Source of the DNA: Dryomyza anilis
Lineage: Eukaryota; Arthropoda; Insecta; Diptera; Dryomyzidae
Assembly: GCA_951804985.1 (NCBI GenBank)
Contig: OX638131.1
Location: 5,060,630-5,124,629, forward strand
DNA length: 64,000 nucleotides
Direction: 5' to 3'
Below the pieces are notes generated by a model, which saw only the letters and a program-made list of their open reading frames with translations, was not told the origin of the DNA and searched no databases. The position numbers and the translations under genes were made by a program. This document shows positions 24,563 through 35,171 of this stretch, piece after piece (the first letter of the stretch is position 1; each line of letters starts with the position of its first letter).

Positions 24563-26230
24563 TGGACTAACTTTTAAGGCATGATAGTATAGTTTATTAA
24601 AATTATCTTTGAGTAGTTTTATGATTTCTTTACCTTACTATTAAAAACGTGTAACTCTCACCAGGTTCATACTAAATGTTTTCTTACATCACTAGGTTAG
24701 AACTAAAGTCTTTTTTATGGAAAGTTTTCCCAGTTTTTTTTTTGAACATTTTATATGTATAATGCATTATTCAATGCATGTTTTATAGACGTCGTTTTGG
24801 TGTTTATCAGAATAAATAAATTAATTTATAAACAACCTAAATTTGTGGCAAACAATATATAATATTCAAGATAATAATACAAATAAATCGAATTTCTTAG
24901 TTTTATTGATTAATATTATGAAAAGAGGTTGCTAAATTAAAAAAATATAAACATGTTCTTATCACAATATTAGTTGATAACAATATGAGTCCCATCGTTT
25001 ACAATTTATCTGATATATAATATTTTTTGCAAATTTATAATTGCAATTTTTTTAAATGTTGAGTTTTACTACTAATATGACCTAATGAAATACGTCATTT
25101 CAATTAACTTTATGCATTTTTTTTAAATATCTATTTATATTAATATTCGCTGACAATGGCAGAACTAATTGACTTCGTTTGAATAACAGGTTCGACATGT
25201 ACTATGGACGTGCTTTATTTCTAAGACAACTGTGTTACTTTCGTATTATTGTGCAATAATTTCTATTACGTTTCTCCCCATTATAAATTCACATAAACTC
25301 ACTAAACAACTGCTGACGACTAGCTATATTTTTAGTAATATCTCTAATGTTGGCCATTGTGACGTTTAGCAAGTAAATGTTAACCACTTCTATTAGTTGC
25401 CCCAGGTCTAAATGGTAGGTACCACAATGGAATTAGTTCTTTCATGTTTTGTGTGTTTATTTTCGTGTAACTGAAATCATGTTATTTATTTTTATCGAAT
25501 AATACAAAAATACTACAAAGAATCATATGTTACACACAACCAACAATGTTTAGATAACAACGCAACAAAACCAAACTATGTTAAACAATGTAAACTTTAC
25601 AAGGTCGCAATTAAACTTAACGTATTCTTTATGTTTACACAAAGTTTCGTGAATGTGCTGTAAATATATTGTGTTGCTTTAGTTTTGCTAAACTTTAATT
25701 AGAATTTTAAAAAATATATGCTTTAACTTGTATATTTTTCTATGTACGTGAAGTTTTTGCTATTACATAAAGTTGCGGAAATAAGTCTGTTTTAAAGTGG
25801 CCAAGGTCTCGTAATATGTTTAAAATATACTAGATTTGGAATTTAGACAAGGTACATCTATTGAAACAGCAAAACATCGATATCTTAACGATGGAAACGA
25901 TATCAGTTATAGGCACAAATTGACATTTTCTATAATGTATATGATACGAAAACGATAAGATTTTTGATAAAAAGGCAACCATCTAAAATTAGATAGCTGT
26001 TTTTGTCGTTAAAGATTTTTTATTTGGATATCAAAAAAGATTTTATTTCAATAAGCAATATTTTTCGATAAGAATTTTTTGTTTTTGAAAAAATTCTAAA
26101 GAAACATAATTCAATTTTAAAATATTTCAAGTTTTATATAAAAATTTTGTCATTATTAGATCTGAGGTTATGTGGAGGTTATGTGAGGTTATGGGAGCCC
26201 CGCGCACATACTACGTAACGATTGGAATTT
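24563..26230. other. AT-rich intronic stretch, nothing recognised
   Basis: No exon, RNA gene or clear repeat. Near 26160-26195 a short GAGGTTATGTG run repeats three times. GATATC/GATAC-rich words lie around 25870-25970. Confidence 0.45.
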
Positions 26231-26244
26231 TAAATATAGACCTT

Positions 26245-26455
26245 TGGTCCAAAAATACTATAAAATCCATAGTTTTTGCTACTAAAATTAGTCAATAGGA
26301 TACATTATTATTTTAGTAGGAAATACAATTAAATGCTACAAAATACTATTAAATACTATTAAATTTTTTATGAAAATATTTAGTATTTGTATACTTTTAA
26401 ATCAATAACTGTCCTATTGACAAATATTCATAGGATTTTTTTAAGTGCCACGTCC
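26245..26455. mobile_element. Family 8 MITE, eroded copy
   Basis: TACTATAAAATCCATAG, AAAATTAGTCAATAGGATAC and TAACTGTCCTATTGACAAAT match the interior of copies at 63010 and 63543. The terminal TACACCC motif is lost. Confidence 0.65.
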
Positions 26456-27308
26456 TTTTCTCTAATCCCGCCCATATTGGATAAAAATATAAACAACCCT
26501 ATTATACATAACTAGGCCAAATTTCTATAAGTACGCAGATATTTTGTATTAAATATTCAGTTTTACCACGCTCTGTTTCGTCCTTAGAAAAGAGTATTTT
26601 CATAAAATACCGTCTTAGTGGGTGCATACGTCCGGAGTCCAAATTTCATGTCCAAATTTCATTTTCATTAAAAAATTATATTCAAATGTTTTGTAGAGTA
26701 ATTAAGTATATAAATTATTTGGCATTTGATTGTATTGAATTTTAAAGAAGTTTTTGCATTTTTATAAGTAGAACATTTTTTTTTAATAGGTTGGGCCCTT
26801 CGTAAGTCTGCCCTCCTGCATGACATTCTATAATTTATTGTCATATTTAAAATTCAATGAAATGCACGTATTTGCATACAAAATCAATTCAATTTGATTG
26901 AATTCAATACGAATCAATTTAAATTCAGTGCGCATACGATTTAAGGCTAATTTGTATATTTATCACTTATCAATCGTCATTAAACCTGGCCATTACTTGC
27001 ATGTTTTAACACTTTTTGATTTTTTTTTTTTTGATTTTTTTGTTGTTTATGCCGATTTTGTACTATTTTTTTAACAACTACTGCGTAGGTCTGGAATTTA
27101 AATTAAATGTACTTTGAGGCACATTTTCACTTATTACACTATGCAATATAGTTTTGGGAAATTGTTTAGTAGAGGTAGCAATGTTTATTTTATATAAAAA
27201 ATAAATCTTTCGGTCATTTTTTTAATATTTTCTTTGGAATTGTGAGTTTACTTATTGATTAAAAATTATCTATCCAGTCTATAAGAAATATACTGGATTG
27301 ATGAGAAG
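26456..27308. other. AT-rich intronic stretch, nothing recognised
   Basis: Only AATTC-rich words near 26885-26935 (CAATTTGATTGAATTCAATA) stand out. No feature supported. Confidence 0.45.
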
Positions 27309-27317
27309 TATTAAACA

Positions 27318-27620
27318 GTAGCCGCGGTAGCTCAGTGGTTAGTGCGTTGGACTGCGAACGAAAAGTCGCTGGTGAGTTCGACTACGAGCCGAAAGGTCCG
27401 CGGTTCGATCCCCAGCGACTGCCATCATCTTTTCGGCAGTTTATGGCAAACCTACGAGAGTAAAACATTGCCTATGAAAAGCTCTCACCCGCCGTTCGGA
27501 TTCGGCAATAAACTGTAGGTCCCACCACTTTGAGTACAAATATAATACGCACAGCTCAAAATGGTGAGAGAACTCGGCCTAAGTTCTTATAGTACTGTAG
27601 TGCCAAACTATTATTCTTAT
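27318..27620 (+). mobile_element. tRNA-derived SINE, copy 3 (variant head, target duplication)
   Basis: It begins GTAGCCGCGGTAGCTCAGTG; the B box GGTTCGATCCC is closer to consensus than in copy 1. Between the boxes are about 30 extra bases (GCGAACGAAAAGTCGCTGGT) that partly repeat the GACTACGAGCCG head. The body lacks the CATAGAAACATTTTTCTATA segment of copy 1 and continues with the same GGCAAACCTACGAGAG sequence. TATTAAACA at 27309-27317 and 27621-27629 is the target duplication. This is a second subtype of the same SINE. Confidence 0.93.
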
Positions 27621-27629
27621 TATTAAACA

Positions 27630-28724
27630 TTTCTGGAATATTAAATCTTTTGAAATTATGTATTTTTTACTGATTATAAAATCATCTAAACAGTTATTAT
27701 CTTGGTTATACATCGCCATTGTCTCTATAAATCCTTTGAAGGTAAAATTGTACAACGACTTGAGACTTCTTCGCGGATGAGCCAACCGTCCGGCGATGCT
27801 GTCATCAAAATAAAATCTGAAAAGAAATAATTTTCCATCACGTGTTGATATTTTCAATCCCAGGAAATTTTATTTTCACTTTTACCTTTATAATGTAATA
27901 TTTGAGTTGACACTTTTTTAGACCATTGGATTTACTTAATTGTTGTGTATAAATGGAGCATAAGGAAAAAGTACGCCATTTTCTTTTTTTATAGTAGTCA
28001 ACTGTCAAAATACCTCAAAAATGTTGGTGCAAATGTCCAAGAACTCAGGATGTTTGCTATCAGTCAACTGTAAATATCACACTTTTCATTGATATTGTAG
28101 CAAACAACTCGTAACTATCTGAATATATGTCATATTTAAAAAATATTAATAGTTTATTGAAACTTTATTGAAACTTATGGGATGTTTGAATATTTGCTAC
28201 AAGGCGTAAATTTAAACAGATAGTTGCAGCAAGACTTTCATAAACATCTTGTTTTCTTAGTGTATATAAGTAATATATGAAATTGAAATATATCGAAACA
28301 GCATAGCTATTACTACAAAAAACCAATGCCATAATTCTTCATCAGATTTATGAAAAGAAAGTATTCCACACCAAATCGAAAAAATAAAGTATTATTTCAT
28401 AGGTTACCTCTTAGATATTGACTAAATTTGTCGATAATAAATTTATCATAACTTCACGCATATGATTGAACTATCATATATCATAATTTTAGTCATCGTT
28501 CCTATAAAGATATGAAATTGAAATTATTGAAATGTTATAGTGAGTACTATAATAATTATGTAGTTCTAGAGGACGATTCAGACTATTTTTTAAATGGAGA
28601 ATTTCAAAAAAAATCGACTAAAGTAAAGTCAAATTTGATATTTCACCCTCTTGGAATTTGACTATGTTTGTGTAACTGATTAAGTTTATCGAAGTATGCA
28701 TTGGTAATGTTTACTACATTTTTT
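27630..28724. other. AT-rich intronic stretch, nothing recognised
   Basis: The 92-codon reverse frame at 27579-27857 overlaps the SINE tail and has no splice or family support. AATTGAAATTATTGAAATG-type repeats lie near 28270-28540. Confidence 0.45.
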
Positions 28725-28990
28725 ACCAGAGATTCTAGGATACAAACCCTACGGGAAAACGAATTGGTACTAGACTGAGCACGTGACTAGTTCTTCGGAT
28801 GAATTAACCTTTTCTATTTTTACCAGTTTAATATTAAACCAACCGTAACTTTAACAAGGCATTTCCATAGGAAGGGGGGAAAATCAACACCTCTTTTAGA
28901 GTATTAGACATATCGAAGAACTGGTCTTTATGATATTTTACCTAGTCGGTACCAATGTTACGCTTACAGAACTTGTATAATGCTTACAAA
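28725..28990. repeat. Dispersed repeat, family 3 copy B
   Basis: GGATACAAACCCTACGGGAA, GAGCACGTGACTAGTTCTTC, GAAGAACTGGTC and TAGTCGGTACCAATG follow the same order as in 8325-8765. Confidence 0.6.
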
Positions 28991-29979
28991 CTGTCTCCTA
29001 CATACCTTTGGATTAGAATAATGACAAGTCCTCTTTTCACTAGTCACGGGGTAGGTATTTTTCGAGCAATTGACCCGAACAATTATAAGATGTGAGGTTA
29101 TGAGTCCAGTAAAATGTCTACTAGGAAAAAGTCCAGGTTGTATGGTTGTTCATATTAAACTATTTCTGGACTGATAAATGATACAAAAGTATTCTACGTT
29201 TCTTTAAAAAGCTAATGTCGTTAATTTGTAACTCCTAATCTCGACCGTTTATCAGAAGGCCCAATTAAATTGAAATCTAAACATATCCGATTTGATTTCA
29301 ATATAATTGGGCCTCAATGTAAAATGCCTCAAATATTAAAAAGTCGAAAACTATCATAATTGTAAATTTTTACATGTTTCCAAAAATAGTTATGTCGTAC
29401 AGTGTAATCTCTTTTTATTTGTACAACTAATTATATTCACTTTCTTTCAATGAATACGCCAAATACTAAATTATTTTGTTGAAATTTTTTGAACATCTGT
29501 GATTTGTTACCAACTGGATTTAGTTCATTGTCTGCCAAAAATAATATTTTTTTCTATTTCTGTGTTTCCTAATACTGCTGGAGAAATTAAAAAGTTTTAT
29601 TTAGCAATTTCATTCAATAATTGAACGATTTGAGGTGAAAAAACTTGCGTAAAATGTTTTGCTTTTGGAATACGTATACAATTTGAGTAGTTTCTTTGAA
29701 ATAAAAACTAAAAATAAATAATAGCTGATTTTAGAAATACTATTTCAGGTCGGTTTAATATGTTCTTTTAATATAGGTTATTCTACAAAAACATATGAAA
29801 ATTGTTTCACTCGGACAAAAAAAAAAATAATGCACAAATTAAAATTGCAATACAAACAAAAACTTATGTGGAACATGTCAAAAATTTCAGTAATAACGAC
29901 AATGACTTCTATTTGCATTCAAAGCCACTGCGAATTAGAACATATTTCGCTTAGATATTCGAATTGCTTTGTGCTTAGT
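28991..29979. other. AT-rich intronic stretch, nothing recognised
   Basis: GTCTACTAGGAAAAAGTCC near 29117 may be a decayed family 7 end. Otherwise no structure. Confidence 0.4.
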
Positions 29980-30330
29980 TCTGCTGAACTACTTTTTGTT
30001 TGAAGGTTCCATTCACAGAATTATGCGATGCATACGGAGATGCCGCGTCAAAGCAAACAGCACAATAACTATAGTTACTACACAGTAGTAGAAGCAGACA
30101 AGTCGCATAGAGTACGTCGGAATGTGGAATATTTGCACTCGTGCACATGGGCAAGAACATGCGAATGCGGACGGACTTTTAATTAAATCATCAAAGGGAA
30201 ACCGAAGTGAAATCACTACAAGTGCGAAGGAGGGGCGTGAAATGAGGTACAAGAGGTACTGAAGATGTTAATGAAAGACCTACATTTCAAAGAGTCGATG
30301 TGTCGAAGAGTCGCAGATTAGTGTCGGGAA
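29980..30330. other. Island of balanced composition, candidate regulatory element
   Basis: About 350 bp with clearly higher G+C than its surroundings and no internal repeat. It contains the palindromic AACTATAGTT at about 30067 and many GATGC, CATACG and CGGA words (GCATACGGAGATGCCGCGTC). Reverse-strand frames of 61-79 codons overlap each other in different frames and have no consistent coding signal. Unique islands in long fly introns are often enhancers; that is inference only. Confidence 0.35.
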
Positions 30331-31131
30331 TAGCAATTTTTCTTTATTTTTTGTTTTTTTTTTTTTGCATATATATATGGCATGTTCTATGTTTTGCCGA
30401 TAAGAATATTTTTCATGGAAACAAATAACGTGACAAAATTCATTAGCGTCAAACTGTGAAAAAATGCAAACGTAAAAAAATCGAAAAAACAACAATATTG
30501 TAATATCTTTAAAAAAATATCATCATTGTTATAGTTTCATGTTATGAAAATAAAAATTTAGTGTTGTTAATATAGGCAAACTTTATTTTTTCTTATTACT
30601 ATATAAAAACTGTAGAGAATTTCACACATGTATCACATTTAAAAGTGACCTAACTAGTTATTTTTATTTTACACTTAAATAGTTATCTTTTGTGGGTGCG
30701 GATATTTACGCATTTTTCTATTTAAAATATTTTTATTTTTTTTGTATTTTTTTTTTACTTATTTTTTATTTGCATGTTATCGGCGCTCATGCGGAACATT
30801 TAAGTTTTGCACGATTAACTTGATTTAAACTGCAGTTAATTATGGGTTAAATGGCGGTAATGTGGTTGCTATGTTAGAATTATAACTTTACTTAATTGGA
30901 ATTTTTTTATAATTCTAAATATACGTTTTTTTTTAAGAATTGAAACCGTTACCATTTTATATCGTAGTGTAGAATTCAAAATACTGTACATAAATAAATC
31001 GTAAAATACTGTAGTACTAAATCATACTATACCATAGGCAACATAGATGGCAACTTTGTCAGAAAAATCTACTTTGTTAAAGTTTTGTAATCGACGGTAG
31101 ATAAAAGATATCTGATCAGATTTTTTAATTG
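30331..31131. other. AT-rich intronic stretch, nothing recognised
   Basis: Homopolymer-rich, with T-runs near 30350 and 30730. No feature supported. Confidence 0.45.
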
Positions 31132-31557
31132 CACAAAAAAAAATTCATCAATATGATGCATTTATTCATAAATATTATGAATTTGTTCGCCAACTACCAG
31201 ATTCATATATTGCTACCACCGTTCATTTAATACATTTTAGAGAAGAACGAAATATTTATTACAATGAATTTGAATCGTCATTTCTGAATATAATCATAAT
31301 ATCTATGTATAATTTAATTTTTTTTTATAAATTGCTTATATTATTTATGAAAATAATATTTAATATGATGAATATTGTTAAACTATTATTTTAATTGATG
31401 GAATATTTTTTTAGAAATTTTTCAAAAAAAGTTCTAAAACAAAAAAAAATTATATGAAATGTTGGAAAAAAAAAAAAATAATCCCATACATTTTTTTTTC
31501 GAAAAAAAACGAAAAAACAGAATTTATCAATATGAATGATGTACATTTTTTTCTGTG
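31132..31557. mobile_element. Family 6 MITE, 426-bp copy
   Basis: From CACAAAAAAAAATTCATCAA to ATGTACATTTTTTTCTGTG, with the A/T-run core at 31390-31510. ATCAATATGATG words are in both orientations. Shorter than the 23286 copy by loss of internal arm sequence. Confidence 0.75.
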
Positions 31558-32009
31558 TGCGTATCAGATTTTTCATTCAGGAAAAATTTTTTATTCTCAC
31601 ACAGATTTTTGCATATTTAAAGTATTTAATATAAATATGGACCAAAACAGAGACTGTTACGTTACATTCAAACCTATATTACAACATCAATTTCTCTAAA
31701 AATTGAATACTTTTATTATTTTTTATTTATTTTATTATTATATTTATATCATTTTCTACATATCGAAAATTTGTTGTATTCCTAGATGTTTAGGAGTTAT
31801 GAACGTATTCAGAATGGACTGTGACGTTACATTAATCGGAAAGAGATTTTAAGTTGCCTTGCATTGTTGAAAAAGTCTGCTATTCCATTGGACTATGCAG
31901 TGCATAATTTCTAAGCTTTAAAATGAAAGTAATAAGTTAAATTTTAATTACGCTGAAGACAATGGAAGCAAAAATATTCGGACAGTTATGCTACAGAAAA
32001 CACTGTTCG
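31558..32009. other. AT-rich stretch between a MITE and the T-rich tract
   Basis: The GTTACGTTACATTCAAACCT word near 31658 and GTGACGTTACATTAATCGG near 31820 hint at a diverged duplication. Nothing else seen. Confidence 0.35.
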
Positions 32010-32525
32010 TTTTTTATAGTTTGTCTCATTTTGTTTTTGTTTTTGATTTTATTTTTGTTTGTTTTGGTTTTTCCTTATATTTTTATTTATATTTTGGCCT
32101 TTTGTGTGTTTCCTGTTTTTGTTTTGCCTTTGATTGATTTTGTGTTCTTGTTCTTGTTTTTGTTTTACTTTTTTTCTTTGTTTTTAATTTTTTCATTCTC
32201 CTTTTGATTTTGTTTTAGCTTTTGTTTTCGCTTTGGTTTTGTGTTTTGTGTTTTTGCTTTTGTTTTGTTTTGTCTTTTTGATTTTGCTTTTTTGTTTCGA
32301 CTATTGTTATTGTGTTTTCGCTTTTGTTTTTCATTTTTGTTTTTTTCATCTGTATTTTGTATGTTTTTGTGTTTTTGTTTATGCTTTTTCTTTTCTTTTG
32401 GTGGTATGTTTTTGCTTTTTGTTTTTTTTTTTAATTTTGGTTTTTCTCTTTTGTTTTTGTTTATTTTATGTTTTTTCTTTTGTTTTTATATTTTCCTCTT
32501 CTTTTTTGGGTTTTGATGTATTTTA
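32010..32525 (+). repeat. 500-bp T/G/C strand-asymmetric tract, almost free of A
   Basis: The + strand is mostly TTTTTG, TTTTGC and TTGTTTTC words with few A bases for about half a kilobase. Translation in several + frames gives open, Phe-rich hydrophobic peptides only because T-rich DNA lacks stop codons; these are not genes. Mechanism unknown: expansion of a TTTTTGTTTTTG-like simple repeat is the simplest reading. Confidence 0.85.
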
Positions 32526-33174
32526 AAATTTTGTGTAGAAAAGAAATTATTTTTGTGATTTTTTATTATTTTTTATTTGTGAGATTTAAGTAGGATTTTT
32601 TAGGAGTTTCAGATTTTTTTTTAAAGTAAGACATTTTTTGTGAGATTATTATTGTTTAATGATTTTTTAATGGATGACATATTGTCAAAATCTGTCTGTA
32701 GATTATTTAATTAACGATTTAAGAAAAACATTTTTTAAATAGGTACTATGAAATAACTGTCAATTGAAAATCATCCAAAATTGTTGGGGCCTTTCTAATT
32801 TTTGTTTTAAATGTTATTTCATTTTTATTGGGTATATTAATATATTTTTGGAGTATATTTCATATTTGGGTTTATTTGATTGGTCGTTGTTTCATTTGGG
32901 GTTATTTTATTGAGGTCTGGTTCATATGCCATACTATACCATACATTTTATTATACAGTGTTACAAACCATTCTTCCAATGTAATTCTTCCCAAAGACAA
33001 AAATTTATGACAATTTATCTGCTAGACATTTTTTCCCCGAGATAATTCTTCACTACGAAAAAATGTTCACTGGGTCTATACCATATTACGAATAAAATTT
33101 ATTGATATAGTTATCAATTTCTCTTATTTTCCAAAAGTTCCAAAGTTCTCCAAAATTACAAATCTCCCAAAATC
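32526..33174. other. AT-rich intronic stretch, nothing recognised
   Basis: TTGGGGT/TTTGGGT words near 32828-32905 repeat loosely. No feature supported. Confidence 0.4.
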
Positions 33175-33276
33175 CCTAGTAGAAATTTCCCTATTTGAGA
33201 AGACATTCTGGTGGCCCAATTTCGTTAATCATGTAACTGGTGGGGTTGCTGATGAGCCTACTACAATTTCTACTAG
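33175..33276. mobile_element. Short family 7 MITE copy
   Basis: CCTAGTAGAAATTTCC at the left and ACAATTTCTACTAG at the right, with about 75 bp between. It is an internal-deletion derivative of the 416-bp element at 19583. Confidence 0.75.
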
Positions 33277-34215
33277 TGGACAAAGTAAATATACAATAAT
33301 GATTTCCCAATAATGACTATTATATAATATCAAATACAGATATAAATAATTTTGAACTCAGCTTCAAATCTATTAACTAAATTTCTTGGATTCCAGTTAA
33401 TTACAATTTCCATTTATACTCTTACTTATCGTAAAGACCCTGAATGCTAATAATCTTTTTTGAAACTGTTTCTTTTGCTGATTGCGGTATTAACCTTGTT
33501 TTCTGGATTTTCATTATAAATCAACATTCTGTCTTTCACAAAACACATTTTCCATTTCCTCACCTCATTGTTCCGTGTATTGCTTGACTGCGTTTTCATA
33601 TTCTATGATGTTTCAGACGCATGCAATAATTCCTACTACATCTATTATGGCCCACGTCAAAGCGAACAAATTCGTAAAATACTCCATGAGTTTTGTATTT
33701 GTTTAGCTCTTTTTTTCTTTAAAGGCAGCCACCTTGCGTTTCATCATTAGCATCAGCAGCAGCGGCAGAAAGAACAACTTCATTATGATTAATTAAGCAT
33801 TTTTTGTAAATATTTTCTGTAATTTATTTTTCTATAAAACTGGGCAGCCAAAAACAGCCAAGAATTACAGCTGAATGCGTCATGAACAAGTGTCTTCTCT
33901 GGCCACCTTCTCCTCCTCTTTAGCTGATGCTTCCTTTCATGTAAAAGACCTGGAGTTAAAATAGATTTGAACTAATTTTCGAAGGAAGTCTGCGAATGAG
34001 GTTGAACGGGCACACAACATGTTCTGGGTATTTTTAGCATTTTACTGTGTAGAGTTTGTGTTTATTTTAAATATGCTGAGTATGAGTGTGCAGTAAAAAT
34101 ATGCCTTTTTCATTTTTAAAACGATTTATTAGCATAAACTGTGATTTATAGATGCTGTAAAATTGCGAAATTACAAAATGGTTTTTATTAATTGTTTAAA
34201 ATGTTTCAAAATGAA
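33277..34215. other. Intronic stretch, patch of balanced composition
   Basis: At 33570-33960 G+C rises (CATCAGCAGCAGCGGCAGAA at about 33751). A 60-codon + frame at 33568-33750 reads through this patch but has no ATG-plus-splice support. It could be regulatory. Confidence 0.35.
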
Positions 34216-34445
34216 ATTTATTAAAACAAAGGGTTCCTTAAGAGTGCTGTAAGGGTTCCTAATAAGTGTTATAAGGGTGCTATAAGGGTGCCTTAAAAGT
34301 GCTATAAAGGTGCTTTATCGGTGCCTTAATAGTGATACAGGGGTGCTATTAGGTTGCTTCAGCAGTGCCTTATAAGTGCTATGGGGGTTCTATTAGGATG
34401 CCCTTAAAGTGCTATAAGAGTGTCATAAAAAGCAAAAAGGGTTTC
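34216..34445. repeat. Minisatellite of GGGTGCTATAA-like units, about 12 and 24 bp
   Basis: Repeated AAGGGTGCTATAAGGGTGCC and related units run for about 230 bp on this strand. The units are degenerate. No coding frame. Confidence 0.85.
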
Positions 34446-35170
34446 TATTGGGTGCTTTTGCTTTTATGAGTCGAGTTCATTGGACCAATGGCTGTCAGAA
34501 AAAATAGCCTCATATGAGTTCAAAAAAAAGAGGCTGCAGCAACGCGGAAAATATTGCACAATTCTATTCAAGTGTAAAAGCTGCAACATAGACTAACGCG
34601 GCTCATATGCGGTTACCTGAGGGAACAGTTAAAACAAAACGAAAACAAAGCAGATTTCCGTCGGTCGATATTGCATAAGTGGAAAAACAGTTGGCAATTT
34701 TCAGGTCTTTGAGGTTTTTTTTTTTGTTAAGTTTGCAGACGAGCGACTTTTTCTGTGACAGACGGACTGCTAGACATACAAACCGCTACACACACAAAGA
34801 GACCGAAAGTTAGACATAATGAAAAAAAATAAAGACTGATGTGTATGTCTGTCTACGAAGTCATATAGACCGATAGGCACTCAGCGGAAAATTCACAACA
34901 GTCTATAGGATTTATGCTCGGTTTTGGTCATTGGCCGCGTACTTTTGTTCCGGTTCTTATTATTGGTTTATGGTGTTTTTCAACGACTCATATCGGCAAC
35001 GTGTCTGAAGTAATAGCCATGTTGCTTCGCTTTGTTAACGCATGAGTTATTGGACACAACATGAGGCCCCAAGCAGCATTTTCTATAGCGCGAAGTTGGT
35101 CCGGAGTTGATTGCAAAGTTGCGGCCGATGTGGGTAAAAAAGTCAGTTTCGCTTTTTGTATTCGACGGCT
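34446..35170. other. Unique segment of balanced composition before the 19-bp array
   Basis: About 700 bp, moderately GC-rich for this window, containing GAGACCGAAAGTTAGACATA and CAGACGGACTGC words. The 61-codon reverse frame at 34988-35173 is unsupported. It could be regulatory or part of an old element. Confidence 0.35.
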
Positions 35171-35171
35171 C

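Noticed and set aside
32233..32526. Hydrophobic membrane protein of 91-97 residues
   Set aside because: Several + frames are open at once because the DNA nearly lacks A and hence stop codons; the peptide is mostly Phe, Leu, Cys and Val.
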